Part shown: positions 15,090 through 22,658 of the stretch, piece by piece
How positions within the stretch are numbered: position 1 is the first letter of the stretch
How the letters are laid out: each line of letters opens with the position of its first letter
From: Pseudomonadota bacterium
GTDB taxonomy: Bacteria > Pseudomonadota > Alphaproteobacteria > Rhizobiales > Xanthobacteraceae
Reading direction: 5' to 3'
Length of the DNA: 64,000 bases
NCBI GenBank assembly: GCA_023422775.1
Contig: JAFAGM010000131.1
Location: forward strand, 62,001-126,000
Translations under genes and position numbers: made by a program
Notes under the pieces: generated by a model
Seen by the model: the letters and a program-made list of their open reading frames with translations, nothing else
The model's database searches: none
Told to the model about the DNA's origin: nothing

Positions 15090-15533
15090 TCATTGCATCG
15101 TGATGGTAACACCGCCGACGGCCGCCGAGGCCTCAACGCCGACCCTTGGTCCACTGAGCTGGAGAATGACGCCATTGGCGTTTTGCAGTTGCACGCCGCC
15201 GGCCCCTGCTGCCAGCGCGCCGCCTGCCCCGCCGACGGCGTAGCTGCCAGCCAGATCGCCGGCAGTGCGCAGGTTCAGAGCCCTGCCGGTGAACTTCGAG
15301 GTCGAGGCGCCTATCGTGAAGCCGACGCTCATACCCGAGACCGTGAAGGGGTAGCGCTTGCCTCGGAAGGTAAGCACGCCCTGGCCGCCACCGACGCCGA
15401 CGATGAAACCACCCTTGGTGAACACGACGCTGACTGCGCCTACCTCGGCCAGTGCCGGCGTCGCGACGGTCGCCGATGCGAGAAATCCAAACAGAGCCAG
15501 CACGACCGATCGCCTGCGATACAACGTCATCAT
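15090..15533 (-). CDS. Exported protein of unknown function, paralogue of the 10531-11001 gene
   Basis: 147-aa protein with signal peptide (VVLALFGFLASATVATPALA). The mature part is Gly/Val-rich and beta-like, with VVFTKGGFIVGVGGGQGVLTF split by short turns, then RYPFTVSGMSVGFTIGAS and a repetitive GGAGGALAAGAGGVQLQN segment. The same block order occurs in the 10531-11001 protein, so the two are paralogues flanking the DUF3300/TAXI genes. AGGA lies 6 nt before the ATG. A FixK-type box lies 59 bp upstream in the divergent intergenic region. Family not recognised. Confidence 0.78.
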   Translation of the reverse strand: MMTLYRRRSVVLALFGFLASATVATPALAEVGAVSVVFTKGGFIVGVGGGQGVLTFRGKRYPFTVSGMSVGFTIGASTSKFTGRALNLRTAGDLAGSYAVGGAGGALAAGAGGVQLQNANGVILQLSGPRVGVEASAAVGGVTITMQ

Positions 15534-15591
15534 TGTTCATCCTCTTGGAAAACTGGACCGGGCCACGGTGCAGCGGTGACCGTCAGTTCCA

Positions 15592-15605
15592 TTGATCCAG
15601 ATCAA
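15592..15605. promoter_or_regulatory. FNR/FixK-type box in a divergent intergenic region
   Basis: TTGATCCAGATCAA, a TTGA-N6-TCAA palindrome with symmetric arms. It lies between the minus-strand gene starting at 15533 and the plus-strand hydrolase starting at 15673, so it could serve either or both. No strong -10 element is visible on either side. Confidence 0.65.
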
Positions 15606-15672
15606 CGCCATCAGGCTTCGTCACGGAAGCCTTCGCTGGCCTGTTGTGGCCTGCCAATTGATGGAGCAGGGA

Positions 15673-16560
15673 ATGCCTGGCTTCCTGGCGCGCGTCTCCG
15701 TCGTCGCTACCGCGGCCATCGCACTGCTTGTCACGGCGGCCTTCGCCGACGACCGTCCGGGCGGACGAGCCATCCGGGAGGAAGTGTGGGCGATCCCGGT
15801 CACGCTGCCTACGATCGCCTATGTCGTCCGGCCCGTCGGCGAGGGTCCGTTCCCGCTCGTGGTCATGAACCACGGCGTTTCGCTGAACCAGAAGGAACGC
15901 GGCTTCTTTCCGCTGGTGGAGTTCAGGGACGCGGCGATGTGGTTCGCGAAGAGAGGCTACATGGTCGTTGCGCCGACCGGCAGCGGATATGGCGCGGCCG
16001 CGTTCGACGTACCGGAACAGGGGCATTACTCCCTGTTCTTTTCCAAGGTCGGCAACTGCGACAATCCGAACTTTCATGACGCGGGGCGTCTGGTGGCGTT
16101 GATGGACAAGTGGATCATCGAGTACCTGGCCGGTCAGAAGCTGATCGTGCCTGGTAACGTGATTGTCGTCGGCCAATCAGCCGGCGGCTGGGCTGCGATC
16201 GCGCTGTCGAGCGAGAACGTCCCGGGGGTACGCGCGATCATCGTCTTCGCCGCCGGCCGTGGCGGTCGTGTCGGCGGCAAGCCGAACAACAACTGCGCGC
16301 CCGACAGGCTGGTCGCGGCCTCCGGCGAGTTCGGCCGCACCGCCCGCACCCCCATGCTGTGGATCTACATCGAGAACGATACGTTCTTCGGCCCGGAATT
16401 ATCCCGACGAATGCACGCAGCCTACACAGGGGCCGGCGGAAACGCTGAATATCACCTGCTTCCCCCGTTCGGCGACGATGGACATTTCCTGATCGGTTCA
16501 CGCGGCAGTCTTCCGTTGTGGACCCCGCTGGTCGGGGCATTTCTGGACAAGCACGGCTAG
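15673..16560 (+). CDS. Exported alpha/beta hydrolase (dienelactone hydrolase-like)
   Basis: 295-aa protein. Signal peptide MPGFLARVSVVATAAIALLV followed by AAFADD. The alpha/beta-hydrolase features are PLVVMNHGVS (oxyanion strand) and the nucleophile elbow GQSAGGW with Ser169. A late Asp/Glu and His in FGDDGHFL complete a plausible triad. ATG 15673 is chosen because GGAG lies 6 nt upstream and it gives a clean signal; frame-open codons further upstream include the FixK box. The substrate is unknown; PNNNCAPD before the acid residue is unusual. IalB-like gene follows after 31 bp. Confidence 0.8.
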   Translation: MPGFLARVSVVATAAIALLVTAAFADDRPGGRAIREEVWAIPVTLPTIAYVVRPVGEGPFPLVVMNHGVSLNQKERGFFPLVEFRDAAMWFAKRGYMVVAPTGSGYGAAAFDVPEQGHYSLFFSKVGNCDNPNFHDAGRLVALMDKWIIEYLAGQKLIVPGNVIVVGQSAGGWAAIALSSENVPGVRAIIVFAAGRGGRVGGKPNNNCAPDRLVAASGEFGRTARTPMLWIYIENDTFFGPELSRRMHAAYTGAGGNAEYHLLPPFGDDGHFLIGSRGSLPLWTPLVGAFLDKHG

Positions 16561-16591
16561 AACGATACCGGCCGAATGATGGAGGCGAGGC

Positions 16592-17218
16592 ATGACAGCG
16601 CAGCGATGCCGCCAATACCGCAGACAAGGCCTCGTGGCGGCGCTGCCGCTCCCGCTGCTGCTGAGTTTCGGCATTGCCACCGCATCGGCGCAACATGCCG
16701 CAAGTCCGGAAGGCAGCTCGGCAGGCCAGACACGGGCCGGCCAGGATTTTGCCTTGCGTGGCCAGCGCGCAGCGCGCGATATCAAGTACTCGGACTGGCG
16801 CAAGGTCTGCTTCAAGGCTCCCGGCACGAACATGGTATGCCGGACATCGATCAGCGGCACATTCGGGACCGGTCAATCCGCGGTCCGCATCGGCTTGATC
16901 GAGCGCGAAGGCGATAGGGCCGCGCGGCTGCAAATGTTTCTCCCCGTCGGCCTCTACCTGCAGGCCGGGGTAAGGATCACGATCGACCAGGGCGCCGTCT
17001 ACCAGTTGCCCTACGTCTGGTGCCTGACCAACGCCTGCATCGCAGCGAACGTGGCAGATCCAAAATTGATCGAGGAAATGGAAGCGGGCAGATCGCTGCG
17101 GATCGAGGTCGCGGATACCAGCGCCGTGGCGGTAAGCACAACCGTGCCGATCGAACAGTTCGCCGCGATTCGGCGGGGCGTTCCGGCGCAGACGTTCGAG
17201 CAGGACATCGATGAGTGA
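16592..17218 (+). CDS. Invasion-associated locus B (IalB) family protein
   Basis: 208-aa exported protein with a signal sequence (~15-34). The IalB fold is marked by the DWRKVCFKAPGTNMVCRTS motif with paired cysteines, then LFLP-type MFLPVGLYLQAGVRITID, and LPYVWCLTNACIA with two more cysteines. IalB proteins are periplasmic or envelope proteins of rhizobiales with unclear biochemical role, named from Bartonella. GGAGG lies upstream of the ATG. It probably shares a transcript with the hydrolase before it. Confidence 0.85.
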   Translation: MTAQRCRQYRRQGLVAALPLPLLLSFGIATASAQHAASPEGSSAGQTRAGQDFALRGQRAARDIKYSDWRKVCFKAPGTNMVCRTSISGTFGTGQSAVRIGLIEREGDRAARLQMFLPVGLYLQAGVRITIDQGAVYQLPYVWCLTNACIAANVADPKLIEEMEAGRSLRIEVADTSAVAVSTTVPIEQFAAIRRGVPAQTFEQDIDE

Positions 17219-17244
17219 TGCGCCGCGTCGCGACTGAAGGCGAC

Positions 17245-17619
17245 TTACGCCACCGTCGCCGCAAGCCGTTCGATCGGCTCGATCAGGGACTTCGCCCGGA
17301 ACGGCTTTATCAGATAGGCAATGCAGCCGGACTCGATGGCCGCGGTACGGACAGACGGATTGTCATTGGCGGTGATATAGATGACGGGAAGGGAAATCCC
17401 CGCCGCGCTGAGCCGGTACCTCAAGTCGATTCCGGATTCGTTGTTCAGGTTGATGTCGAGCACCACGCAACATGCCGACTCGAAATCGTCGTGATTCCGG
17501 AACTCCTCGGCGGAGGAAAACACGACGCAATCGTAGCCGTGATGACGCAGCAGTCGCTGCAGCCCCTTGAGCATCCCAAGGTCGTCATCGACGACAAAGA
17601 CGACGTTTTGATTCCGCAA
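17245..17619 (-). CDS. Single-domain response regulator
   Basis: 124-aa receiver domain with no output domain. Acidic pocket VVDDD at ~10-13, phospho-acceptor D55 (VVLDINL), Thr in YITAND and Lys in LIKPF are all present, so it should be phosphorylatable. The start is TTG at 17619 with AGGA 8 nt upstream; no ATG is available. It may act as a phosphate sink or partner for a histidine kinase, none of which is adjacent. It lies close to the FixJ-like gene on the same strand, 169 bp downstream of it. Confidence 0.85.
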   Translation of the reverse strand: MRNQNVVFVVDDDLGMLKGLQRLLRHHGYDCVVFSSAEEFRNHDDFESACCVVLDINLNNESGIDLRYRLSAAGISLPVIYITANDNPSVRTAAIESGCIAYLIKPFRAKSLIEPIERLAATVA

Positions 17620-17788
17620 GATGATTATCCTGTCGATCGCGCCTGGAACGTCTCTACAAAGACGATCCGGAACCTGTCGGCATCCGCCGAAGCCAATAGG
17701 TCGTGGTTTCCTCGACGCACCACGTTACCTCAGTAAGCTCCGACTACCGCGTTTTCTATTGTCCGATGGGACAATGCGACCAACATGG

Positions 17789-18427
17789 TCAATGCGGTTG
17801 CCCGGTTCCCGACAAATCCCCCAAGATTCCTGCCCGCTCGGCAACAGAGACCAATTCGGCGAGAGACTGCACCTCCATCTTCTCCATCACCCGATGGCGA
17901 TGGGCCTTGATCGTCCGTTCTGTCGCACCCAATATAGCGGCTACCTGCTTGTTGGTCTTGCCGCGAATGACGAGTTCGAAGACTTCGCGCTCGCGCGGGG
18001 TCAGCTTCGCGATGTGAGCGCGCACCACATCGAGCCTGCTTCGCTGGTTCCGCGCCACCTGATGGTGAGCCAGGGCACGCTCGATCGCGCCGAGAAGCTC
18101 CTCCGACGATACCGGCTTGGTGAGCACATCTTCCGCCCCTGCCTTGATCGCGCGCACCGTGGTCTGGACCTCCGCATAGCCGGTGAGAAACACGATCGGC
18201 AGGGTCGATCCGAGTTCGCTGAGGCGGGCCTGCAACTCCGGCCCGCTCAATCCGGGTATTCGCATGTCGAGCAGAATGCAGCTCGCCTCACTTTCGTTCG
18301 GCAAGCGGTCGAGCAAATGCTGGGCCGAGGGATAAGTCGCGACCTCGTATCCGGCCTGCTTCAAACGGCGTTCGATGGCCGTCCGGAACGAAGCGTCATC
18401 GTCCACGATATGCACAAGTCCCGACAA
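17789..18427 (-). CDS. FixJ-like LuxR/NarL-type response regulator
   Basis: 212-aa two-domain regulator. Receiver domain 1-~120 with VDDD (9-11), phospho-acceptor D54, Thr in FLTGYAEV and Lys in LTKPVS. The C-terminal LuxR-type HTH (~140-205) shows LTPREREVFELVIRGKTNKQ followed by VAAILGATERTIKAHR. Length and order match the FixJ family. The start is TTG 18427, supported by AGGGGG 5 nt upstream. A Crp/Fnr (FixK-like) gene lies nearby in the divergent direction, echoing the FixLJ-K cascade, though no FixL kinase is in the window. Confidence 0.85.
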   Translation of the reverse strand: MSGLVHIVDDDASFRTAIERRLKQAGYEVATYPSAQHLLDRLPNESEASCILLDMRIPGLSGPELQARLSELGSTLPIVFLTGYAEVQTTVRAIKAGAEDVLTKPVSSEELLGAIERALAHHQVARNQRSRLDVVRAHIAKLTPREREVFELVIRGKTNKQVAAILGATERTIKAHRHRVMEKMEVQSLAELVSVAERAGILGDLSGTGQPH

Positions 18428-18436
18428 CGGATCCCC

Positions 18437-18700
18437 CTACGTTAAGGCCAACGGCAGAGACGAGTTGCTCGCGGCGGCGAGCGTGATGCGCGACCGGTCG
18501 TCGGCGTTCAGTACCGGGCGTAATTCTGAAAACACGTAGAGCGGTTCACGCAAATCGGATTGGTCAGGCACGAGTATCGATCGCGAGCGTCGCTCTTCCG
18601 CCGTCGCTTGCAGCGGGGTGAGGAACGCAGCTACGCCAATCAACAATGCACTGATCCCTGCGACCATTGCAGAACCGACGTTAGGCGCGATGAAGATCAA
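18437..18700 (-). CDS. Small hypothetical exported protein
   Basis: Up to 87 aa; not recognised. An N-terminal hydrophobic segment (MVAGISALLIGVAAFL) ends near QATAEE, which could be a signal peptide. The remainder, around SDLREPLYVFSELRPVLNADD, is charged. The longest start is TTG 18700; ATG 18667 is another option, but neither has a strong ribosome site. Its end is 9 bp before the FixJ-like gene, which suggests co-transcription. The coding status is uncertain. Confidence 0.45.
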   Translation of the reverse strand: MIFIAPNVGSAMVAGISALLIGVAAFLTPLQATAEERRSRSILVPDQSDLREPLYVFSELRPVLNADDRSRITLAAASNSSLPLALT

Positions 18701-18944
18701 TCCTCACCGTCGCCGAAAAATCAAAAACCGAGACGTCCCCGAGACGTCGGGCACGCCTTCAAGAATTCCTTCTCTTCTACCCTGGCATTGTCCTTTCGGT
18801 CATTGTCCCAAAGGCCAATGGCCGTCGATACAATAGTCTTCCCTGCGCGCGCTGGTTTAACACGATGCTGGGACCCGCCCGTACATCCTCGACACTTGGC
18901 AGCGCGGGTCCTTCTGTTGATGCGAACGAATTGGGAAGCGTACA

Positions 18945-19616
18945 ATGTTTGTCAACGTCAACGCGCATCCCGGAAGCAGGCCGACGGCTCTCGGGCAGCT
19001 TGGTGAGCTTTCGCGGGCAAGGGTAATCCTGAGCGAATTCAAATACAACAAGGGTACGGAAATCTTTGGAGAGGCCGAGCCCGCCGACTATGTCTACCAG
19101 GTCGTGGACGGTGCCGTTCGCACCCACAAGCTTCTCTCCGACGGCCGCCGCCAGATTGGCGCCTTCCATTTGCCCGGCGATATTTTCGGGCTGGAGAACG
19201 GTGCAACCCACCGGTTTACCGCCGAAGCGATCGTCGAAACGACAGTAAGGCTGATGAAGCGCTGCAGCCTGGAGCACGTCGCCGAGACCGACGCGCTGGT
19301 CGCGCTCGATCTCCTGAATATGACGACGACCAGTCTCCGGCATGCCGAGGATCACATGCTGCTGCTCGGGCGCAAGACGTCGCTCGAGCGGGTCGCCGCA
19401 TTCCTGCTCGAGATGGATCCCCGCCTGACCGCCGCCGGCGTCATGGCGCTTCCGATGTCGCGTCGCGATATCGCCGACTATCTCGGCCTGACACTCGAAA
19501 CGGTCTCGCGGGCGCTCTCTCACCTTCACGGTATGGGCATCCTTGGCTTTCTTGGTCAGACCCAGAGGCAAATCGTGTTGCTGGACCGCGAACGGTTGGC
19601 GGCATTGGACCTATAG
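18945..19616 (+). CDS. Crp/Fnr family transcriptional regulator, FixK-like
   Basis: 223-aa regulator. A cyclic-nucleotide-binding-like beta-barrel occupies ~20-130 (KGTEIFGEAEPADYVYQV, HLPGDIFG). The C-terminal helix-turn-helix includes MSRRDIADYLGLTLETVSRALSHL. The E-x-x-S-R recognition helix is the one that reads TTGA half-sites in FNR/FixK proteins. The N-terminal cysteine cluster of true FNR is absent, as in FixK, so oxygen is probably sensed upstream, for example through a FixJ-type regulator. It is the natural candidate to act on the boxes at 10508, 13600 and 15592. Confidence 0.88.
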   Translation: MFVNVNAHPGSRPTALGQLGELSRARVILSEFKYNKGTEIFGEAEPADYVYQVVDGAVRTHKLLSDGRRQIGAFHLPGDIFGLENGATHRFTAEAIVETTVRLMKRCSLEHVAETDALVALDLLNMTTTSLRHAEDHMLLLGRKTSLERVAAFLLEMDPRLTAAGVMALPMSRRDIADYLGLTLETVSRALSHLHGMGILGFLGQTQRQIVLLDRERLAALDL

Positions 19617-19891
19617 GACGAAGCAGGGATGCTACTTCACCTCGGACAGGCGCGGAGGGCCGACGAGTCTGGATTGATCGAGCAAGGATTGATCGCGCAC
19701 CCAATGCACGCAACCGTGATTAGCCGGAAATCCGTCATGGCGATGATCGTTGATCGCGGAACCGGGAACGTCACCGCAACGCCTTGAGGATAAACGGTCG
19801 CGCGCGTTCACGTCGCGCGTGCGTCCCGACGCCAATCGCATTAAGCTACCATCGGATGTGATGCTGGGCGGCACATCCATCGGAACATCGG

Positions 19892-20170
19892 ATGAAGCAG
19901 CATACTTGGTATGTGACCTTCGAAATCCCGTGGAGAGGCACCGCAGTTCGAAGCCGCCGCTCTCGGTCGACCCAGACCTTTGAGAGCGAAGCGGAGGCCA
20001 AGAAATTTGCGCGCGCCAAATTCGACGAAGGCCTGATCCTGACCGCCGGAACGATCGTTCCCCACTTGCCGAAACGCGCGATCCCGTCGGGAAGTATCCC
20101 GACATGGCTTGAGGAAGGACAGGAACACGCCACGGCGGAAAATTCGGGCGTTGTCAGGGAAGCAAAATAG
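19892..20170 (+). CDS. Conserved small hypothetical protein
   Basis: 92-aa soluble protein with a strand-rich N-terminus (WYVTFEIPWRGTAVRSRRS), FESEAEAKKFARAKFDEG, then TAGTIVPHLPKRAI and WLEE. I recognise this pattern as a recurrent small Bradyrhizobium protein, but no function is known. It has an ordinary ATG start. The 275 bp between it and the FixK-like gene hold nothing that I can identify. Confidence 0.6.
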   Translation: MKQHTWYVTFEIPWRGTAVRSRRSRSTQTFESEAEAKKFARAKFDEGLILTAGTIVPHLPKRAIPSGSIPTWLEEGQEHATAENSGVVREAK

Positions 20171-20396
20171 CCTTCCTCGCGGCTCCATATGCACGCTATC
20201 AAACACAAGCGTTGGAGCACACCGGAACCGACACCCATCGATGACGATACGCCAATTGCGTTTGAGTGTTGCCATTTTGGCACGCGGATTTTCGCACAAA
20301 GTACCTAGGATTCACGTTGCAAGTCGGAATCAGTGCAACGCCTGTAACGCCGTTGGCGGGGACAAAATCAAGCCGACGGGGATTGGAGAGAAACCT

Positions 20397-21164
20397 ATGA
20401 AACGCTTTCTGCTGGCTTCCGTTGGAATAGTAGCTTTGGTCGGCATGGCCGCCCCCGCATCTGCTGCGGACATGGCTGTCAAGGCGCGGCCGCCGGCGCC
20501 GGTGGTGGCTCCGATCTATGACTGGACCGGCTTCTACATCGGCGCCAATGGCGGCTGGGGTCAAAGCCGCAACTGCTGGGATTTCGTTGACGCGACCGGC
20601 GGGATTTTGTTCGCTGAGGGCTGCAACGACCGGTCCGGCGGCGTCGCCGGCGGCCAGATCGGATATCGCTGGCAGGCCAGCCAGTGGGTGTTCGGTTTGG
20701 AAGCCCAGGGCGATTGGGCCGATCTCAGCAGCACGCGCCTCAGCGTGTTCGATCCCACGTTCTCCATTCGCACCAAGACCGATGGTATCGGCCTCTTTAC
20801 CGGCCAGATCGGTTATGCCTGGAACGCAGCATTGCTGTACGTAAAGGGCGGCGCGGCGGTGACGAGCAATCGCTTCAGCATCCTCGATAATCTCAACTTC
20901 GGCGCTGAAGTGGCCTCCGCAAGCTCGACCCGCTGGGGTGGCGTCGTGGGTGTCGGATTTGAATACGGCTTTACACCGAACTGGTCGTTCGGTGTCGAGT
21001 ACGACCACTTGTTCATGGGAGACGCCAACAATTCGTTCTCGTCTCCCGCATTCGTTGCCGGTGTGATCAACAACCGGGTCGGTCAGGACATCGACATGGT
21101 CACCGTGCGTCTCAACTACCGCTTCGGCGGTTATGGCGTGCCGCCGGTAGCGGCCCGCTACTGA
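20397..21164 (+). CDS. Outer-membrane beta-barrel protein (Omp25/Omp31-like)
   Basis: 255-aa protein. Signal peptide MKRFLLASVGIVALVGM ending ASAAD, then KARPPAPVVAPIYDWTGFYIGANGG, which is the typical opening of rhizobial Omp25/31-type porin-like barrels. Alternating aromatic strands follow (GYRWQASQWVFGLEAQ, IGYAWNAALLYVKGG), and the C-terminus ends in the strand VRLNYRFGG..VAARY with a terminal aromatic residue. GGAGAG lies 6 nt before the ATG; upstream codons in frame were rejected. It is a monocistronic unit with a good terminator downstream. Confidence 0.9.
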   Translation: MKRFLLASVGIVALVGMAAPASAADMAVKARPPAPVVAPIYDWTGFYIGANGGWGQSRNCWDFVDATGGILFAEGCNDRSGGVAGGQIGYRWQASQWVFGLEAQGDWADLSSTRLSVFDPTFSIRTKTDGIGLFTGQIGYAWNAALLYVKGGAAVTSNRFSILDNLNFGAEVASASSTRWGGVVGVGFEYGFTPNWSFGVEYDHLFMGDANNSFSSPAFVAGVINNRVGQDIDMVTVRLNYRFGGYGVPPVAARY

Positions 21165-21186
21165 CCTCTCTCTCCGGCGTACTGAA

Positions 21187-21216
21187 GCCCCGGCATTTCC
21201 ATGCCGGGGCTTTTTT
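21187..21216 (+). terminator. Rho-independent terminator after the outer-membrane protein gene
   Basis: Perfect stem GCCCCGGCAT / ATGCCGGGGC (10 bp) with a 4-nt loop TTCC, followed by six T. It starts 23 bp after the stop codon. Confidence 0.95.
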
Positions 21217-21247
21217 GCGCCCTGAGTTTTCGCGGGATGCGTGAACC

Positions 21248-21526
21248 CTACTGTAGCCCCAGCAGTGAACGGCGATAGCCGCTGCTACGGGCTTGCTCCC
21301 GGCAGACAAAGCTCCCGGTGAAGCCGCGGCCATAGCGTCGTTGCCGCTTCGAGTAATAGATGCCCTTGCCGAGATCGAGCCAGACGATCACATCCGAAGG
21401 GCAATGCCGTTGCGCCTGCGCTTCGTAGCGGAACGTCGTCAGCGGATTCGCAAACGCGCTTGCGACACCGCAGGCAATGATCGAAGCCGTGAACACACCG
21501 ATCACGCAAAGCCGGAAACCTCGCAT
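21248..21526 (-). CDS. Small exported protein of unknown function
   Basis: 92-aa protein with signal peptide (MRGFRLCVIGVFTASIIACGVASAFA split around the usual h-region). The mature domain contains CPSDVIVWLDLGKGIYY, RRYGRGFTGSFVCREQA and two cysteines that could pair. I recognise this VIVWL...GIYY pattern from small secreted proteins of Bradyrhizobiaceae, with no known role. The longer open frame upstream is not supported; ATG 21526 gives the signal. It converges on the outer-membrane protein gene. Confidence 0.7.
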   Translation of the reverse strand: MRGFRLCVIGVFTASIIACGVASAFANPLTTFRYEAQAQRHCPSDVIVWLDLGKGIYYSKRQRRYGRGFTGSFVCREQARSSGYRRSLLGLQ

Positions 21527-21618
21527 CGACACGCTGCCTTGCTTTCGATCATCGCCCGAACGATCGCAGCCGTTCAGTCGAACCAATCCCGCAGGAACGC
21601 TCGATCGCACCGCTTCGG

Positions 21619-21834
21619 CTAAGCCTGCGTTGAGAAAAGGCGAACCGACCGCTCTCGCAAACCCGTCGTACCATCGGAACCGATTTTTTCTTCGGCGCCG
21701 CCGCGGCGCTCTTCTTTCGAGAGGCGGGACCAGTTCTCTGCCTCGGCCATCCACAGAACCCGGTTTTCCGGTTCACGCCTTGCGAGTTGCCTGCACAGCA
21801 TGGCGCGCAGGTCGAACTCCGACTGACCAGCCAT
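21619..21834 (-). CDS. Small hypothetical protein
   Basis: 71-aa soluble, charged protein (FDLRAMLCRQLARREPENRV, then LWMAEAENWSRLSKEER). ATG 21834 has a G-rich GGGGG 6 nt upstream. The LWMAEAENW motif looks like one that I associate with other Bradyrhizobium small proteins, but no function is known. It ends 92 bp before the previous minus-strand gene. Confidence 0.5.
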   Translation of the reverse strand: MAGQSEFDLRAMLCRQLARREPENRVLWMAEAENWSRLSKEERRGGAEEKIGSDGTTGLRERSVRLFSTQA

Positions 21835-22111
21835 TGGCACCCCCTGCCTGAGGGTTGAATTGGTCTCGAAATTTAGCACAAGCGCCCTGACCGGGACTAT
21901 TGCCCCAATGGCCAATGTCCCCAACGCGCAGTTGGGAGGATTCCTGCCTTGACTGCCCGGAGCAACTCCGAAAACCTGCCTTCTCGGGGACTGAGTTCAG
22001 CAGTCTTCTTCGGGCGAGGTCTGCGGCGACAGGCCATCTCCGGAAGGAACGGCTGCTGAAAGTGGTACGTCTATTGCTTCGAAGCAGCAGGCGTGCGGGG
22101 GATGATACCTT

Positions 22112-22657
22112 ATGGTGCGTGTGTTTCTGGATCGGCTCTACCTTCTCTCCGGCTATCTCGCCGGACTTTTTCTCATTGCGATTTTTGTACTGATGCTGCT
22201 GCTGTCGGGCGGCCGGCCACTCGGCATCAATATTCCGGCGGGCGATGACTTCATCTCGTGGTGCATGGCGGCGACGGCCTTTCTGGGACTCGCGCATACG
22301 TTCAAGCATGGCGAGATGATCCGCGTCGGCCTCCTGATCGACCGCCTCAGCGACAAGGCCCGCCATTATGTCGAGATCGCAACGCTGCTGATTGGCGTCG
22401 GCTTCATCGGCTTTTTCGCATGGCACGCTTCGGTCATGACCTGGCAATCGCTGAAATTCTCCGACATCTCGCAGGGTGTCATCGCAGTGCCGCTGTGGAT
22501 TCCGCAGCTTGGCTACAGCGGCGGCCTCGTGATTCTTTTCATCGCCTTTGTGGACGAGTTGATCCATGTCCTGCGCGGCTTCGCGCCGCGCTACGAATTG
22601 CCAAAGCCACAGAGCGCCGAGGAAGTCGTCGAGCGCGCCATGCAGAGCGGGGTCTGA
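22112..22657 (+). CDS. TRAP transporter small permease subunit (DctQ-like)
   Basis: 181-aa membrane protein with four predicted helices. The GDDFISWCMAATAFLGLAHTFKHGEMIRV segment, read as two halves around the second helix, is typical of DctQ. It pairs with the large permease that begins 1 bp after its stop. Together with the DctP protein it forms a Na+- or H+-driven TRAP carrier for an organic acid. Confidence 0.9.
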   Translation: MVRVFLDRLYLLSGYLAGLFLIAIFVLMLLLSGGRPLGINIPAGDDFISWCMAATAFLGLAHTFKHGEMIRVGLLIDRLSDKARHYVEIATLLIGVGFIGFFAWHASVMTWQSLKFSDISQGVIAVPLWIPQLGYSGGLVILFIAFVDELIHVLRGFAPRYELPKPQSAEEVVERAMQSGV

Positions 22658-22658
22658 C

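Noticed and set aside
19617..19891. Possible FixK box near TTGATCGAGCAAGG and TTGATCGCGCAC
   Set aside because: The second half-sites do not match TCAA, so these are not convincing sites.
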